From Mesobacillus subterraneus (GTDB lineage: Bacteria; Bacillota; Bacilli; Bacillales; Cytobacillaceae): 64,000 nucleotides of DNA. Under the pieces are notes generated by a model. It did no database searches. It was not told the DNA's origin and was given only the letters and a program-made list of their open reading frames with translations. This document shows positions 10,847 through 20,233 of the stretch, in pieces (position 1 is the first letter of the stretch; each line of letters begins with the position of its first letter). The stretch lies in contig NZ_CP129019.1 in assembly GCF_020524355.2 (NCBI RefSeq), positions 682,001 to 746,000 of the forward strand, written 5' to 3'. Made by a program: the position numbers and the translations under genes.

Positions 10847-10880
10847 AAAAAGGATGCGGCCCATGGGTCCGCATCCTTTT
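10847..10880. terminator. Bidirectional terminator between murC and ampS
   Basis: AAAAGGATGCGG pairs with CCGCATCCTTTT and can serve both convergent genes. Confidence 0.9.
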
Positions 10881-10900
10881 GTTTGTCAGCTGGATTTCAC

Positions 10901-12016
10901 TTATTTAAGGTTCTCAGGGTTTAATCCCTCAAGTTCGGAAATGACAAAGCGTCCATCTTTGCGAATCAGTACGTCATCAAAGTAGATCTCGCCGCCTCCG
11001 TATTCAGGGCGCTGGATGTTGACCATATCCCAATGGATATTTGAATGATTCCCATTGAATGCATCGTCATAGCACTGTCCTGGTGTGAAGTGGAAGCTTC
11101 CATCGATTTTTTCATCAAACAGAATGTCTTGCATTGGATGAAGGATATACGGATTCACGCCAATTGCGAACTCTCCCACAAAACGAGCTCCTTCATCTGT
11201 ATCAAAGATCTTATTAATGCGCTCTGAATCATTCGCGGTCGCCTCAACAATTTTTCCATCCTTGAAAGTCAACTTCACATTTTCGAAGGTGAATCCCTGG
11301 TAAGGAGATGGCGTATTGTATGTGATTACGCCATTTACAGAATCACGAACAGGTGCTGTGTAAACCTCTCCATCTGGGATATTCAGTTCTCCAGCACACT
11401 TTACTGCCGGGATATCTTTAATCGAGAAGGTAAGATCAGTTCCTGGTCCGGTAATCCTTACCTTATCTGTACGGTTCATCAAATCTGCCAGGCTGTCCAT
11501 TGCCTTGTCCATTTTTCCGTAATCAAGGTTACAAACATTGAAGTAAAAATCTTCGAAGGCTTCCGTACTCATCTTCGCAAGCTGTGCCATTGCTGAATTA
11601 GGATAACGAAGGACAACCCATTTCGTTTTTGGAACGCGAATGTCCCTATGTACCTTCTTGCCAACAGTATTGCCATGGATCTTCATTTTATCTGCCGGAA
11701 CATCAGCGTGTTCATTGATGTTATCTCCAGAACGAAGACCGATGTAAGCATCCATTTTACTCATCACGTTTGCTTCAAATTCTGCAATCATGTCAAATTG
11801 CTCCTGCTCGGCACCCATAAGCAAAGAACGGTCCACCTGGTGATCCTTCAATGATACGAATGGATATCCTCCTGCTTCATATGCTTCTTTCACTAAAGCA
11901 GTAACAAGCTCACGCTGGAGGCCGAAATTTTCAATCAGGACCTTTTCGCCCTTTTGAAGCTTGACCGAGTAATTGATAAGGTTTTTAGCCAGTTTTTGAA
12001 TACGCGGATCTTTCAC
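10901..12016 (-). CDS. ampS: M29 family aminopeptidase AmpS
   Basis: A 371-residue cytosolic metallo-aminopeptidase of family M29 (thermophilic aminopeptidase T / AmpS type), removing N-terminal residues from peptides. Metal-ligand signatures are present: the Glu in GEFAIGVNP, the His in HPMQDILFDEKIDGSFHF, and H-x-D in SNIHWDM near the C-terminus. The start is decided by AGGAG eight bases before a GTG at 12016; a GTG four codons upstream overlaps that site. It is convergent with murC and divergent from ytxG. Confidence 0.93.
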   Translation of the reverse strand: MKDPRIQKLAKNLINYSVKLQKGEKVLIENFGLQRELVTALVKEAYEAGGYPFVSLKDHQVDRSLLMGAEQEQFDMIAEFEANVMSKMDAYIGLRSGDNINEHADVPADKMKIHGNTVGKKVHRDIRVPKTKWVVLRYPNSAMAQLAKMSTEAFEDFYFNVCNLDYGKMDKAMDSLADLMNRTDKVRITGPGTDLTFSIKDIPAVKCAGELNIPDGEVYTAPVRDSVNGVITYNTPSPYQGFTFENVKLTFKDGKIVEATANDSERINKIFDTDEGARFVGEFAIGVNPYILHPMQDILFDEKIDGSFHFTPGQCYDDAFNGNHSNIHWDMVNIQRPEYGGGEIYFDDVLIRKDGRFVISELEGLNPENLK

Positions 12017-12240
12017 AAATATCACTCCTATGTATTAAAATAAAGCACATAAACATATTGTAACCGAAACGCTGGAATTTGTGCTCTTTTCACTGCAGTA
12101 AACTTCCGAGCGACTATCTCCGCAAAAAGTAGATGACCGAAATCGAGAGGCGAAACCTTTCTGATATGTTTTCCAGAAAGATATTCTTATTCAGGAAGGA
12201 AAAGGGTATGCTTATATTGAAATACATATTAGACAAGGTG

Positions 12241-12265
12241 GTTTACGTTGCTAACTGCGGGGTAA
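12241..12265 (+). promoter_or_regulatory. Sigma-B-type promoter of ytxGHJ
   Basis: GTTTAC at 12241-12246 and GGGTAA at 12260-12265, separated by 13 bases, closely match the Bacillus sigma-B consensus (GTTTaa, 12-15 bases, GGGtAt). They lie about 30 bases before the ytxG start. The ytxGHJ operon is known to be sigma-B dependent in B. subtilis. Confidence 0.82.
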
Positions 12266-12296
12266 AATGTACATATGCTAACGGAGGTGTTAAACA

Positions 12297-12776
12297 GTGG
12301 AAATTATTTTGTATTTAAGTGTTGCTGTTATAGCAATCGCATTCTTGGTTCTGGTGGTTTCGTTATCCAAAACTCTTAAATCCTTACAAACAACTTTAGA
12401 CAGTGTATCAGGCACACTTGATGGCCTGGAGAAGCAGTTGGATGGAGTGACTCGTGAAACAACGGAGCTTCTGCATAAAACTAATAATTTGGCCGACGAT
12501 ATTTCCAGGAAATCTGAGAGCCTGAACGGTGTTGTTAATGCTGTGAAGGATGTAGGAAATTCTGTTCAGAGATTCAATCAATCTATTCATAATGTCCAAA
12601 CAATGGTGGACCTTCAGATTGACAAAAATAAGGACAAGATTTCCCAGGTTGTTCAATGGAGCAACGTATTCCTCGAGTTAAGGGATAAGTGGCAATCAAA
12701 AAAAACAGCCAAGATTGACCATCAGCTAGAAGGCGAAGAGATGGTAACAAGGCAGCGTGAACGTGTTCGGTATTAA
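12297..12776 (+). CDS. ytxG: YtxG, DUF948 general stress protein
   Basis: A 159-residue protein with one N-terminal membrane segment (IILYLSVAVIAIAFLVLVVSL) followed by a long heptad-like helical region rich in Leu, Ser, Thr and Asn (residues 25-120). This is the DUF948 layout. It begins with a GTG behind GGAGG. It is the first gene of ytxGHJ, behind a sigma-B promoter, so expression is expected under general stress. The role is unknown; it may scaffold or tether at the membrane together with YtxH. Confidence 0.93.
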   Translation: MEIILYLSVAVIAIAFLVLVVSLSKTLKSLQTTLDSVSGTLDGLEKQLDGVTRETTELLHKTNNLADDISRKSESLNGVVNAVKDVGNSVQRFNQSIHNVQTMVDLQIDKNKDKISQVVQWSNVFLELRDKWQSKKTAKIDHQLEGEEMVTRQRERVRY

Positions 12777-12792
12777 TGAAAGGTGGAGATAA

Positions 12793-13284
12793 ATGATGAA
12801 CAGAGAACAAAGCCAATACGATGTAAATGGAACAATGAGAGAGACAGACAAAGACAATAACAATTCCAGGGATTTTGTAACTGGAGCTATTGTTGGCGGA
12901 CTTGCGGGGGCACTGGCGGCACTATTGCTTGCTCCTAAGACTGGAAAAGAGTTGAGAGATTCGCTCAATGAGCAAACTTCTACACTTAAGAACAAGAGTG
13001 GTGACCTTGCATCAGTAGCGAAGGAGAAAGCAAGCGGCTTGAAAGACACTGTTTCACAGCAGTCTTCTACGATTGTCAACAAGGTAAAGGACATGAAGAA
13101 CAAAAGCGGAAATACTTCACAGAATACGGATGTTGACGAGAACGAACTTCAAGAGGTACCAACTTCAATGGCAGAAACAAGCACAATGGAAAACACACAT
13201 ACTGCCACTGGCGAAGAAATCCAAAAGAAGCTTGAAGAAACACAAAAAGCCTTTGATGATACTGAAAACAAGCTAAATCAGTAA
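12793..13284 (+). CDS. ytxH: YtxH domain general stress protein
   Basis: A 163-residue protein with the YtxH signature: a glycine/alanine-rich hydrophobic segment (FVTGAIVGGLAGALAALLLAPKTGKELR, about residues 33-60) followed by a charged, probably coiled helical tail. The tail resembles LEA-like repeats (SVAKEKASGLKDTVSQQSS). It lies 16 bases after ytxG behind GGTGGAG, in the same sigma-B operon. A second ATG one codon later could also be the start. The function is unknown; stress induction is inferred from the operon. Confidence 0.93.
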   Translation: MMNREQSQYDVNGTMRETDKDNNNSRDFVTGAIVGGLAGALAALLLAPKTGKELRDSLNEQTSTLKNKSGDLASVAKEKASGLKDTVSQQSSTIVNKVKDMKNKSGNTSQNTDVDENELQEVPTSMAETSTMENTHTATGEEIQKKLEETQKAFDDTENKLNQ

Positions 13285-13295
13285 GTTTGTCAATG

Positions 13296-13335
13296 AAACG
13301 GTGAAGTGGTAAGATAACTTCACCGTTTATTTTTT
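13296..13335 (+). terminator. Hairpin between ytxH and ytxJ
   Basis: Perfect twelve-base stem AAACGGTGAAGT / ACTTCACCGTTT followed by a T-rich stretch; probably attenuates transcription into ytxJ. Confidence 0.85.
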
Positions 13336-13381
13336 GATAAAAAAAGCTCGGATTAAGAGGGTTATAAAAGGAGAGAGTAGG

Positions 13382-13711
13382 ATGGAAAAGATTGATTCAA
13401 TTGAACAGTTTGATGCACTTGTCGATTCCGGTGACACATTCTTCATGCTGAAGCACAGCACGACCTGCCCAATCAGTGCGGCGGGATATGATGAATTCGC
13501 GAAATTCGATAATGCTGGCAACGATAATCTATATTATCTGACAGTACAAGATTCACGTGATCTATCCAACCATATTGCTGAAAAATTCCATGTTAAACAT
13601 GAATCGCCGCAGGCAATTTTATTTGTGAATTCAGACGTTGCATGGCATGCGTCCCATTTTAAAATCACTGCCAAATCATTGGCGGGAGCTAAAGAAGAAA
13701 ATGTAAAGTAA
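13382..13711 (+). CDS. ytxJ: Monothiol bacilliredoxin YtxJ (BrxC)
   Basis: A 109-residue thioredoxin-fold protein with the single-cysteine motif TCPIS near residue 31. This is the signature of the bacilliredoxin BrxC/YtxJ, which removes bacillithiol from protein disulfides. It implies a bacillithiol-using cell. The start is decided by AAAGGAGAG just before the ATG at 13382; an in-frame ATG at 13334 overlaps the terminator tail. It is the third gene of ytxGHJ, but a strong hairpin precedes it, so it may also have its own promoter. Confidence 0.93.
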   Translation: MEKIDSIEQFDALVDSGDTFFMLKHSTTCPISAAGYDEFAKFDNAGNDNLYYLTVQDSRDLSNHIAEKFHVKHESPQAILFVNSDVAWHASHFKITAKSLAGAKEENVK

Positions 13712-13741
13712 AAAAAAACATCCATTGGATGTTTTTTTTAC
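13711..13741. terminator. Bidirectional terminator between ytxJ and the FtsA-like gene
   Basis: A-run, ACATCC / GGATGT stem and T-run, symmetric, between convergent genes. Confidence 0.85.
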
Positions 13742-15885
13742 TTTAGACCTATTGGACTTTCAAAGGTAATATTCAATTCATCACCAGGTGCAAGATAATC
13801 GTCAAACGCTGCTTTTTCTCCGTTCTTCAATAGCGTGAACCCGCGGCTGTCTTCTGGGATTTCAACCTGTGCAAAATTGAATAAGTCCTGAAAAATAAAC
13901 GGTTGGACATCTTTTTGCTTTGTGATGAGATGGTCTCCGCAATGGATCTGTTCGTCCAACCCTAGCTTAATCCCCTCACGCGTGAATTCTATCCGTTCCT
14001 GCTCTAGCTGGATTTGCTGGCCATTAAAAAAAATCGGCATTGATTCAGTAGCAGGCATCTCCAGAATTTCCTTCAATTTTCTAAGTGTAGGTATAGTGCC
14101 TTTTTCAAAACGGATATCATCAAGGTGGTCGACTTTAGTATGCAATTTTGCTGTTAAACCGTTTACATATATCTTGCCCATAAATTCTGTGATTTTGTGT
14201 TCTCTACCGTCAATTTTTATAAAAAATGGGCGAGTGTCAGTAAGCAGTTCGGCGAGTTTAAGATCTTTTAGAACTCCTTCGACAGTGTCAGCCATATTAA
14301 AAATGATCTCGTCCCTATCCTCAACAGATTGTTGCATCGAAGCAGGAAGACTATTGCAGGTCAAAGCTGCGCTAACTTCATATCTTTGACTATTGATAAT
14401 GAGTGTCTTGGAAGGAAGCTCTCCGATTAAGTCACCGAGTGTTAGCTCTGGTCTGACTCCATCCTCTCCCTTTTGGACAGTTAGTTTATCTCCTCCATCT
14501 ACCTGGTCATCGAATGAGCAAGGTAAACCATTTTTCAATAAGACGGGTTGCTGTCCAAGCTCACCGGGTATGGTCACATTTTTGCCATTCAGGCTGACAA
14601 TCATAGCAAGGCCAGGCCTGCCGTATAGTTTATTCATTTTGATTCCGGCAGCAAGAAGACAGTCGCCTACAGTCAATTTATTGATCTCAAACAGTCTTAC
14701 CGGCTGGTCGTTCACGTAAACCGTATGATATTGGACAGGAGATTGTTTTGCTGCAATGGCAATTCCGATTGGTGTCACAAGTTCAGGGCCTTTGGTAATA
14801 TGGTCTGCAAATGACACGGAGGTGATTGCTTCCAGTCCGCGGATGGCAACCCTGTTTTCAGGAAGGTTTAATCTGCTGGCAAGCCTTTTTGGCAAATCAG
14901 GCGTAAGGCTTCCCCCTCCAACAAGCATGACTGCTTTAGGTGACTTATTGCCATTCAGCCTTAGGATTTCTTCTGCAATTGTTTGTGCCAACCGGTCAAT
15001 CGCAGGAGCGATGCGGTCAACAGCTTCTTCTTTGCTAATCGTTGTTTCGAAGCCAAGTATATCTGTAATAGATATGGATTTGTGTTCAAGCAAGTCCCGC
15101 TTTGCTTTTTCAGCAAGGGGGAAGTCCAGCAAAAACTCATCACTCACCGCTTCAGTGATTTCATCTCCCGCTACTGGTACCATTCCATAAGCAATGACGG
15201 TACCTGAGTCGGTAAGTGCGATATCGGATGTCCCTGCTCCAATATCAACGAGGGCGACATTCAATCTTCTCATTGAGGCAGGTATCAATACATTGATTGC
15301 AGCGATCGGTTCAAGTGTAAGAGCGTCCATCTCCAGACCAGCCCGGTCCAAAGCAGATAGCAGTGATTCAACGACAACTTTTGGCAGGAAGGTCGCTATG
15401 ATTTCCACGGATGCTTCATTTCCTCGCTGATCAATCAGGCTCCCGATTTCCTCTCCATCGAGCTGGTAATAAAGTACAGAGTATCCTACACAATAATAGT
15501 GGTGTTCATTGTGTTTTTCACCAGCAACGACAGCTTGTGCCAGTTGGACTGCACTTAATTCAAGGTGGAGGATGTCCTGCTTTGAAAACATCGGCTTGCC
15601 TGAGATGTCGACGACAGCTTTTGATTGTTCAGTTTTTAAAGCACGGCCAGCTGCAGCAACACAGACTTTTGTTAAGGGACCATGGCTAGCTTCCAGTGTC
15701 TCTTTTATTTCAGTGATGATTTCGGATACCGACAAAACATCATGGATTTGTCCGTCGAGCATCGACCTTTCTTTGTGCTCGCGGACAATGATGTCGACCG
15801 CTTCATAATGTCCATCCGTTTCCTCCAGGATGATTCCGACAACAGACCTGGTTCCTATATCTAATGCAAACAGTTTATTATTCAT
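13738..15885 (-). CDS. Large FtsA/PilM-like ATPase with repeated C-terminal modules
   Basis: About 715 residues. The N-terminal half is an actin-fold ATPase of the FtsA/PilM type: phosphate-1 motif FALDIGTRSVVG, phosphate-2 VDIGAGTSDIALT, and adenosine motif VMLVGGGSLTPDLP. The other half (about residue 390 on) is not found in FtsA. It holds several similar units with a pattern like LLKNG...FDD....GDxLxI, suggesting tandem small beta-rich domains. There is no membrane segment and no obvious FtsA C-terminal amphipathic helix. FtsA-like proteins of similar length are annotated in Bacillus without a defined role. The start is uncertain: GAGGG lies eight bases before a TTG at 15891; ATG 15885 and GTG 15900 are alternatives. 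Confidence 0.85.
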   Translation of the reverse strand: MNNKLFALDIGTRSVVGIILEETDGHYEAVDIIVREHKERSMLDGQIHDVLSVSEIITEIKETLEASHGPLTKVCVAAAGRALKTEQSKAVVDISGKPMFSKQDILHLELSAVQLAQAVVAGEKHNEHHYYCVGYSVLYYQLDGEEIGSLIDQRGNEASVEIIATFLPKVVVESLLSALDRAGLEMDALTLEPIAAINVLIPASMRRLNVALVDIGAGTSDIALTDSGTVIAYGMVPVAGDEITEAVSDEFLLDFPLAEKAKRDLLEHKSISITDILGFETTISKEEAVDRIAPAIDRLAQTIAEEILRLNGNKSPKAVMLVGGGSLTPDLPKRLASRLNLPENRVAIRGLEAITSVSFADHITKGPELVTPIGIAIAAKQSPVQYHTVYVNDQPVRLFEINKLTVGDCLLAAGIKMNKLYGRPGLAMIVSLNGKNVTIPGELGQQPVLLKNGLPCSFDDQVDGGDKLTVQKGEDGVRPELTLGDLIGELPSKTLIINSQRYEVSAALTCNSLPASMQQSVEDRDEIIFNMADTVEGVLKDLKLAELLTDTRPFFIKIDGREHKITEFMGKIYVNGLTAKLHTKVDHLDDIRFEKGTIPTLRKLKEILEMPATESMPIFFNGQQIQLEQERIEFTREGIKLGLDEQIHCGDHLITKQKDVQPFIFQDLFNFAQVEIPEDSRGFTLLKNGEKAAFDDYLAPGDELNITFESPIGLK

Positions 15886-16272
15886 ATGCAAATCATGCAC
15901 CCTCTAACTTTTGGTCTCATACGATGCTTTATCACTTAAAAGCGTTTAATTATTAAAGAATTTTTACGTGACAATCGATATTTTTTCAGATATAATAACC
16001 ATTATCATATTATACAGCTTGATTCATAGCACATTAGCTGCATCTTCATACATCTGGGTTCTCTACTATTATCGGCTTTGTAGTGAGATTGCTTAAGGCT
16101 CGAAGCCGCATTAAGCTGATTTAATAAAAACTGCACCATTAAGAAATCCCGTTGGTGTAAAAAAGATCAGATTATACGCATTTCCAGCGTGCAGTTAAAG
16201 GAAAGAGTGTCTGTTTGTTAGAAAAGTCCTAAGGTTAGGACTAAAATGAATTCCGAAAGGACGGGACAGAAA
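15886..16272. other. Divergent intergenic region between the FtsA-like gene and aroA
   Basis: 387 AT-rich bases carrying divergent promoters. ATAATA/TATAAT-like boxes occur near 15990-16015. I see no ORF of note. The one structured element is the dyad at 16225-16242, listed separately. Confidence 0.5.
16225..16242 (+). promoter_or_regulatory. Perfect dyad just upstream of aroA
   Basis: AGTCCTAA-GG-TTAGGACT is a perfect eight-base inverted repeat, ending about 30 bases before the aroA start and just before its ribosome site. It could be an operator or an RNA hairpin; it lacks a T-run, so it is not a terminator. Confidence 0.5.
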
Positions 16273-17346
16273 ATGAGTAAAAATCTTGACCAGCTTAGAA
16301 ATCGTGTGGATGAATTGAATCTAGAGCTTCTATCATTAATTAATGAAAGAGCCCTGCTCGTCCAGGAAATTGGCCGTGCAAAAGAAACTCAGGGTGTCTA
16401 CCGTTATGACCCTGTGCGCGAGAGGGAAATGCTTGATTTAATCAAGGAAAAGAATAACGGTCCTTTTGAGAATTCAACAATCGAACATATCTTTAAAGAA
16501 GTGTTCAAGGCAGGCCTTGAACTTCAATCAGATGATCACCGTAAAGCGCTTCTCGTTTCAAGAAAGAAAAAGCCTGAAGATACGATTATAGATATTAAGG
16601 GCTTAAAAATTGGCGATGGGACACCGGACTTTGTTTTCGGTCCTTGTTCAGTTGAATCATATGAACAAGTGGCGACTGTGGCTGAAGCAGTTAAAGCGAA
16701 AGGGTTCAAGCTGTTGCGCGGCGGAGCTTTCAAGCCTCGGACTTCACCTTATGACTTCCAAGGATTAGGGTTAGAAGGACTTAAAATCTTAAAAAGAGTC
16801 GCAGATGAATATGATCTCGCTGTGATTAGTGAAATTGTCACGCCTGCTGATATCGAAATTGCTGTCGACTACCTTGATGTGATTCAAATCGGCGCCCGTA
16901 ACATGCAAAACTTCGAGCTGCTTAAAGCAGCAGGAGCCGTGAACAAACCTATTTTACTAAAACGGGGAATTTCCGCCACAATTGAGGAGTTCATCAATGC
17001 GGCCGAATATATCATGTCACAGGGCAATGGACAAATCATTCTGTGTGAACGCGGAATCCGGACATACGAAAGGGCTACACGGAATACACTTGATATTTCT
17101 GCAGTGCCAATTTTGAAAAAGGAAACACATCTTCCGGTCATGGTAGATGTGACGCACTCTACAGGCAGGAGAGACCTGTTGCTGCCAGCAGCCAAAGCTG
17201 CACTTGCAATTGGTGCAGATGGAGTAATGGCAGAAGTTCATCCAGATCCTGCAGTAGCTTTATCTGACAATGCCCAGCAAATGGATTTAAAGCAGTTTGA
17301 TGAGTTCTTGGAGGGATTGAAATCCACTCCATTTGTGAGAATATAA
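16273..17346 (+). CDS. aroA: Bifunctional chorismate mutase / DAHP synthase AroA
   Basis: A 357-residue enzyme that catalyses the first step of aromatic amino acid synthesis, condensing phosphoenolpyruvate and erythrose 4-phosphate. The N-terminal domain (residues 1-90) is an AroQ-type chorismate mutase ([28 protein letters not shown]) that acts as the feedback sensor. The DAHP synthase barrel follows: [57 protein letters not shown]. The length matches B. subtilis AroA. The ATG at 16273 fits alignment with the family; an ATG at 16246 would overlap the upstream region. Confidence 0.96.
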   Translation: MSKNLDQLRNRVDELNLELLSLINERALLVQEIGRAKETQGVYRYDPVREREMLDLIKEKNNGPFENSTIEHIFKEVFKAGLELQSDDHRKALLVSRKKKPEDTIIDIKGLKIGDGTPDFVFGPCSVESYEQVATVAEAVKAKGFKLLRGGAFKPRTSPYDFQGLGLEGLKILKRVADEYDLAVISEIVTPADIEIAVDYLDVIQIGARNMQNFELLKAAGAVNKPILLKRGISATIEEFINAAEYIMSQGNGQIILCERGIRTYERATRNTLDISAVPILKKETHLPVMVDVTHSTGRRDLLLPAAKAALAIGADGVMAEVHPDPAVALSDNAQQMDLKQFDEFLEGLKSTPFVRI

Positions 17347-17353
17347 AAATTTG

Positions 17354-17383
17354 AAACCTTCCTTTTAACAGGAAGGTTTTTTA
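17354..17383 (+). terminator. Terminator after aroA
   Basis: Ten-base stem AAACCTTCCT / AGGAAGGTTT with T-run. Confidence 0.9.
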
Positions 17384-17412
17384 CTGGGAAATAAAAAATT
17401 TTTTACTTAAAT

Positions 17413-17610
17413 GAGTGTTCAGCTCCAGCGCCTATCTCCTCGAGCTGCGCCTCCTAACTCCTCTAGACGTTTCGGTCCTGCCAATGAAGTCAAAGAGCGA
17501 CTTCACTAGTCGGCCCTCTGAGGCACACGACGTGCCAAACCGCAAGCCACACGATGTGGCGTTATAGGCGGGCAGCGCCTGTAGGGACTGACCGAGGCGC
17601 CTGCGCTTTT
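17413..17610. repeat. Dispersed GC-rich repeat, long form with a 50-bp insert
   Basis: A diverged copy of the dispersed repeat (CAGCTCCAGCGCCTATC ... GGCGCCTGCGCTTTT). It contains an extra segment at 17521-17575 with two adjacent small hairpins, GGCAC/GTGCC and GCCAC/GTGGC. The rest of the gap up to ccpA (17611-17836) is AT-rich promoter sequence with no ORF. Confidence 0.8.
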
Positions 17611-17836
17611 AAATTGAGCAATTCAGGGTAACATAAAAAGAAGTTTTTTTATCAGAAAAAGTAATAAAAATAAATAAATTAAGTTGTTCAGATTGCGGGA
17701 TTGATAAGGATGTCGTATGATTAATAACATAATTATGCTTGTACATATAATCACAAACTTAAAATATGATTATTGTGGCAATTTTTGCTGTAAACTAACT
17801 GAAAAGCGCCGTTTATTACCTGAAGGAGTGAAATAG

Positions 17837-18835
17837 ATGAATATTACAATATATGATGTTGCACGGGAAGCGAACGTTTCAATGGCAACGGTTTCACGTG
17901 TTGTCAACGGAAATCCGAATGTTAAACCAGCTACAAGGAAGAAAGTCATGGAGGTTATTGATCGTCTTGGTTATCGTCCGAATGCTGTTGCACGCGGACT
18001 GGCGAGCAAAAAGACCACTACTGTCGGTGTCATCATTCCCGATATAGCGAGCCCGTTTTTTGCTGAGCTGGCAAGGGGAATAGAGGATATTGCTACGATG
18101 TATAAATACAATATTATCCTGAGTAACTCTGACCAGAATATTGAAAAAGAACTGCATTTGCTGAACACAATGCTTGGCAAACAAGTAGACGGGATTGTTT
18201 TCATGGGCGGCAATATTAAAGCCGAGCATGTTGAGGAATTCAAGAAGTCACAAGTACCAATCGTCCTTGCCGGTTCAATTGAGGAAACAGGAGAAATACC
18301 ATCAGTCAATATTGATTATGAGCAGGCAACATTCGATGCTGTTTCTACATTTATAGAAAAAGGGCACAAGCAAATCGCATTCGTTATTGGACCACTACTG
18401 GAGCCAATCAACAAGGATAAGAAGCTGGAAGGTTATAAGCGCGCATTAAAAGATGCGGAAATTGACTATAACGAAGAGCTTGTTGTTGAAGGGGACTACA
18501 CATATGATTCAGGTCTCGAGGCGATTGAAAGAATCCTTGAGTTTGATAAGAAGCCAACAGCAATCCTGGTCGGATCGGATGAGATGGCACTTGGCGTAAT
18601 CCATGGTGCGTTCGACCGCGGCTACAGTGTACCTGAGGATTTCGAGGTAATCAGTTCAGACAACACAAGGCTTACACTTATGGTACGTCCGCAACTTACA
18701 ACAATTGTCCAGCCTCTATACGATATTGGAGCAGTTGCGATGCGTTTGTTGACGAAATATATGAACAAAGAAAACGTCGATGAAAATATCGTTGTACTGC
18801 CGCACCGGATCGAAAACAGAAATTCAACGAAATAA
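17837..18835 (+). CDS. ccpA: Catabolite control protein CcpA
   Basis: A 332-residue LacI-family regulator, the master of carbon catabolite control in Bacillus, acting with HPr-Ser-P at cre sites. The N-terminal helix-turn-helix reads [23 protein letters not shown], with the hinge helix [13 protein letters not shown]. The ligand-binding core starts [25 protein letters not shown]. The length and motifs are standard. GAAGGAGTG precedes the ATG. Two cre-like sites occur elsewhere in this window (acuA/acsA and the gamma-lyase gene). In B. subtilis motPS follows; here a repeat array does. Confidence 0.97.
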   Translation: MNITIYDVAREANVSMATVSRVVNGNPNVKPATRKKVMEVIDRLGYRPNAVARGLASKKTTTVGVIIPDIASPFFAELARGIEDIATMYKYNIILSNSDQNIEKELHLLNTMLGKQVDGIVFMGGNIKAEHVEEFKKSQVPIVLAGSIEETGEIPSVNIDYEQATFDAVSTFIEKGHKQIAFVIGPLLEPINKDKKLEGYKRALKDAEIDYNEELVVEGDYTYDSGLEAIERILEFDKKPTAILVGSDEMALGVIHGAFDRGYSVPEDFEVISSDNTRLTLMVRPQLTTIVQPLYDIGAVAMRLLTKYMNKENVDENIVVLPHRIENRNSTK

Positions 18836-18840
18836 TAGAG

Positions 18841-18869
18841 AAACCCCTTGCTGATGCGAGGGGTTTTTT
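18841..18869 (+). terminator. Terminator after ccpA
   Basis: AAACCCCT / AGGGGTTT stem with T-run; isolates the downstream repeat array from ccpA transcription. Confidence 0.9.
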
Positions 18870-18904
18870 ATGAGTGTTTAACTAAATTTCCGTTCAAAAT
18901 CGAG

Positions 18905-20150
18905 AGAGGAAATCGTAATTCTGTCCGAACCTGGTGTCACTTTAGACAAAATCAGGAGGGGAACTGGTAATATTGTCTGAACCTGGTATCACTTCAGGCA
19001 AAATCAGGAGGGAAACTCGTAATATTGTCTGAACCTGGTGTCACTTCAGACAAAATCAGGAGGGAAACTCGTAATATTGTCTGAACCTGGTGTCACTTCA
19101 GACAAAATCAGGAGATGAAGCCGCAACTATGTCCGAACGTGGTGTCACTTCAGACAAAATCAGGAGATGAAGCCGTAATATTGTCCGAACCTGGTGTCAC
19201 TTCAGACAAAATTAGGAGATGAAGCCGCAACTATGTCCGAACGTGGTGTCACTTTAGACAAAATAGAGAGGGGAAGCCGCAACTATGTCCGAACCTGGTA
19301 TCACTTCAGACAAAATAAAGTGGGGAAGCCGCAACTTTGTCTGTACCTGGTGTCACTTCAGACAAAATCAGGAGGGAAACTCGTAATATTGTCTGAACCT
19401 GGTGTTACTTCAGACAAAATTAGGAGATGAAGCCGTAACTATGTCCGAACCTGGTGCCACTTCAGACAAAATCAGGAGATGAAGCCGTAACTATGTCCGA
19501 ACCTGGTGCCACTTCAGACAAAATCAGGAGATGAAGCCGCAACTATGTCCGAACGTGGTGTCACTTCAGACAAGATCAGGAGATGAAGCCGTAATATTGT
19601 CCGAACCTGGTGTCACTTCAGACAAAATTAGGAGATGAAGCCGCAACTATGTCCGAACGTGGTGTCACTTTAGACAAAATAGAGAGGGGAAGCCGCAACT
19701 ATGTCCGAACCTGGTATCACTTCAGACAAAATAAAGTGGGGAAGCCGCAACTTTGTCTGAACCTGGTGTCACTTCAGACAAAATCAGGAGGGAAACTCGT
19801 AATATTGTCTGAACCTGGTGTTACTTCAGACAAAATTAGGAGATGAAGCCGTAACTATGTCCGAACCTGGTGCCACTTCAGACAAAATCAGGAGATGAAG
19901 CCGCAACATTGTCTGAACCTGGTGTCACTTCAGACAAAATCAGGAGATGAAGCCGCAACTTTGTCTGAACCTGGTGTCACTTCAGACAAAATCAGGAGAT
20001 GAAGCCGCAACTTTGTCTGAACCTGGTGTCACTTCAGACAAAATTAGGAGATGAAGCCGCAACTATGTCCGAACGTGGTGTCACTTTAGACAAAATAGAG
20101 AGGGGAAGCCGCAACTATGTCCGAACCTGGTGTCACTTCAGCGGATACCC
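18905..20150. repeat. Locus A: 24-unit tandem array, 52-bp period, GACA-N25-TGTC palindromes
   Basis: Twenty-four units lie in exact 52-bp register: the CTGGT marker falls at 18931, 18983, 19035 and so on to 20127 (23 intervals of 52 = 1196). Each unit holds GACA, 25 bases, TGTC, then a 19-base linker. The arms extend to TTCAGACA / TGTCTGAA. Units differ by point changes. An eight-unit block is duplicated (offset 416 bp, for example 19194-19430 against 19610-19846). It fills the 1.4-kb gap between convergent ccpA and acuC. No gene is present; 78-codon frames inside it are repeat translations. Confidence 0.95.
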
Positions 20151-20200
20151 AGTTAGTGCCTGAACCTTGTACTACTTTATTGACCTTTTAATGAAACACA

Positions 20201-20229
20201 CAAAAAACCGGGTGAAATGCTCCCGGTTT
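20201..20229 (-). terminator. Terminator after acuC
   Basis: AAACCGGG / CCCGGTTT stem followed on the minus strand by a T-run. Confidence 0.85.
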
Positions 20230-20233
20230 CAAT

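Noticed and set aside
12133..12318. 61-codon frame before ytxG
   Set aside because: It overlaps the sigma-B promoter and the ytxG start, with no ribosome site.
19194..19430. 78-codon reading frame, repeated at 19610-19846
   Set aside because: It is a translation of the 52-bp repeat array; 52 is not a multiple of three, so the frame cycles through three registers, and no ribosome site or start context is specific to it.
18905..20150. CRISPR array
   Set aside because: Units are similar over their whole length, with no constant repeat plus variable spacer pattern, and no cas genes are present.
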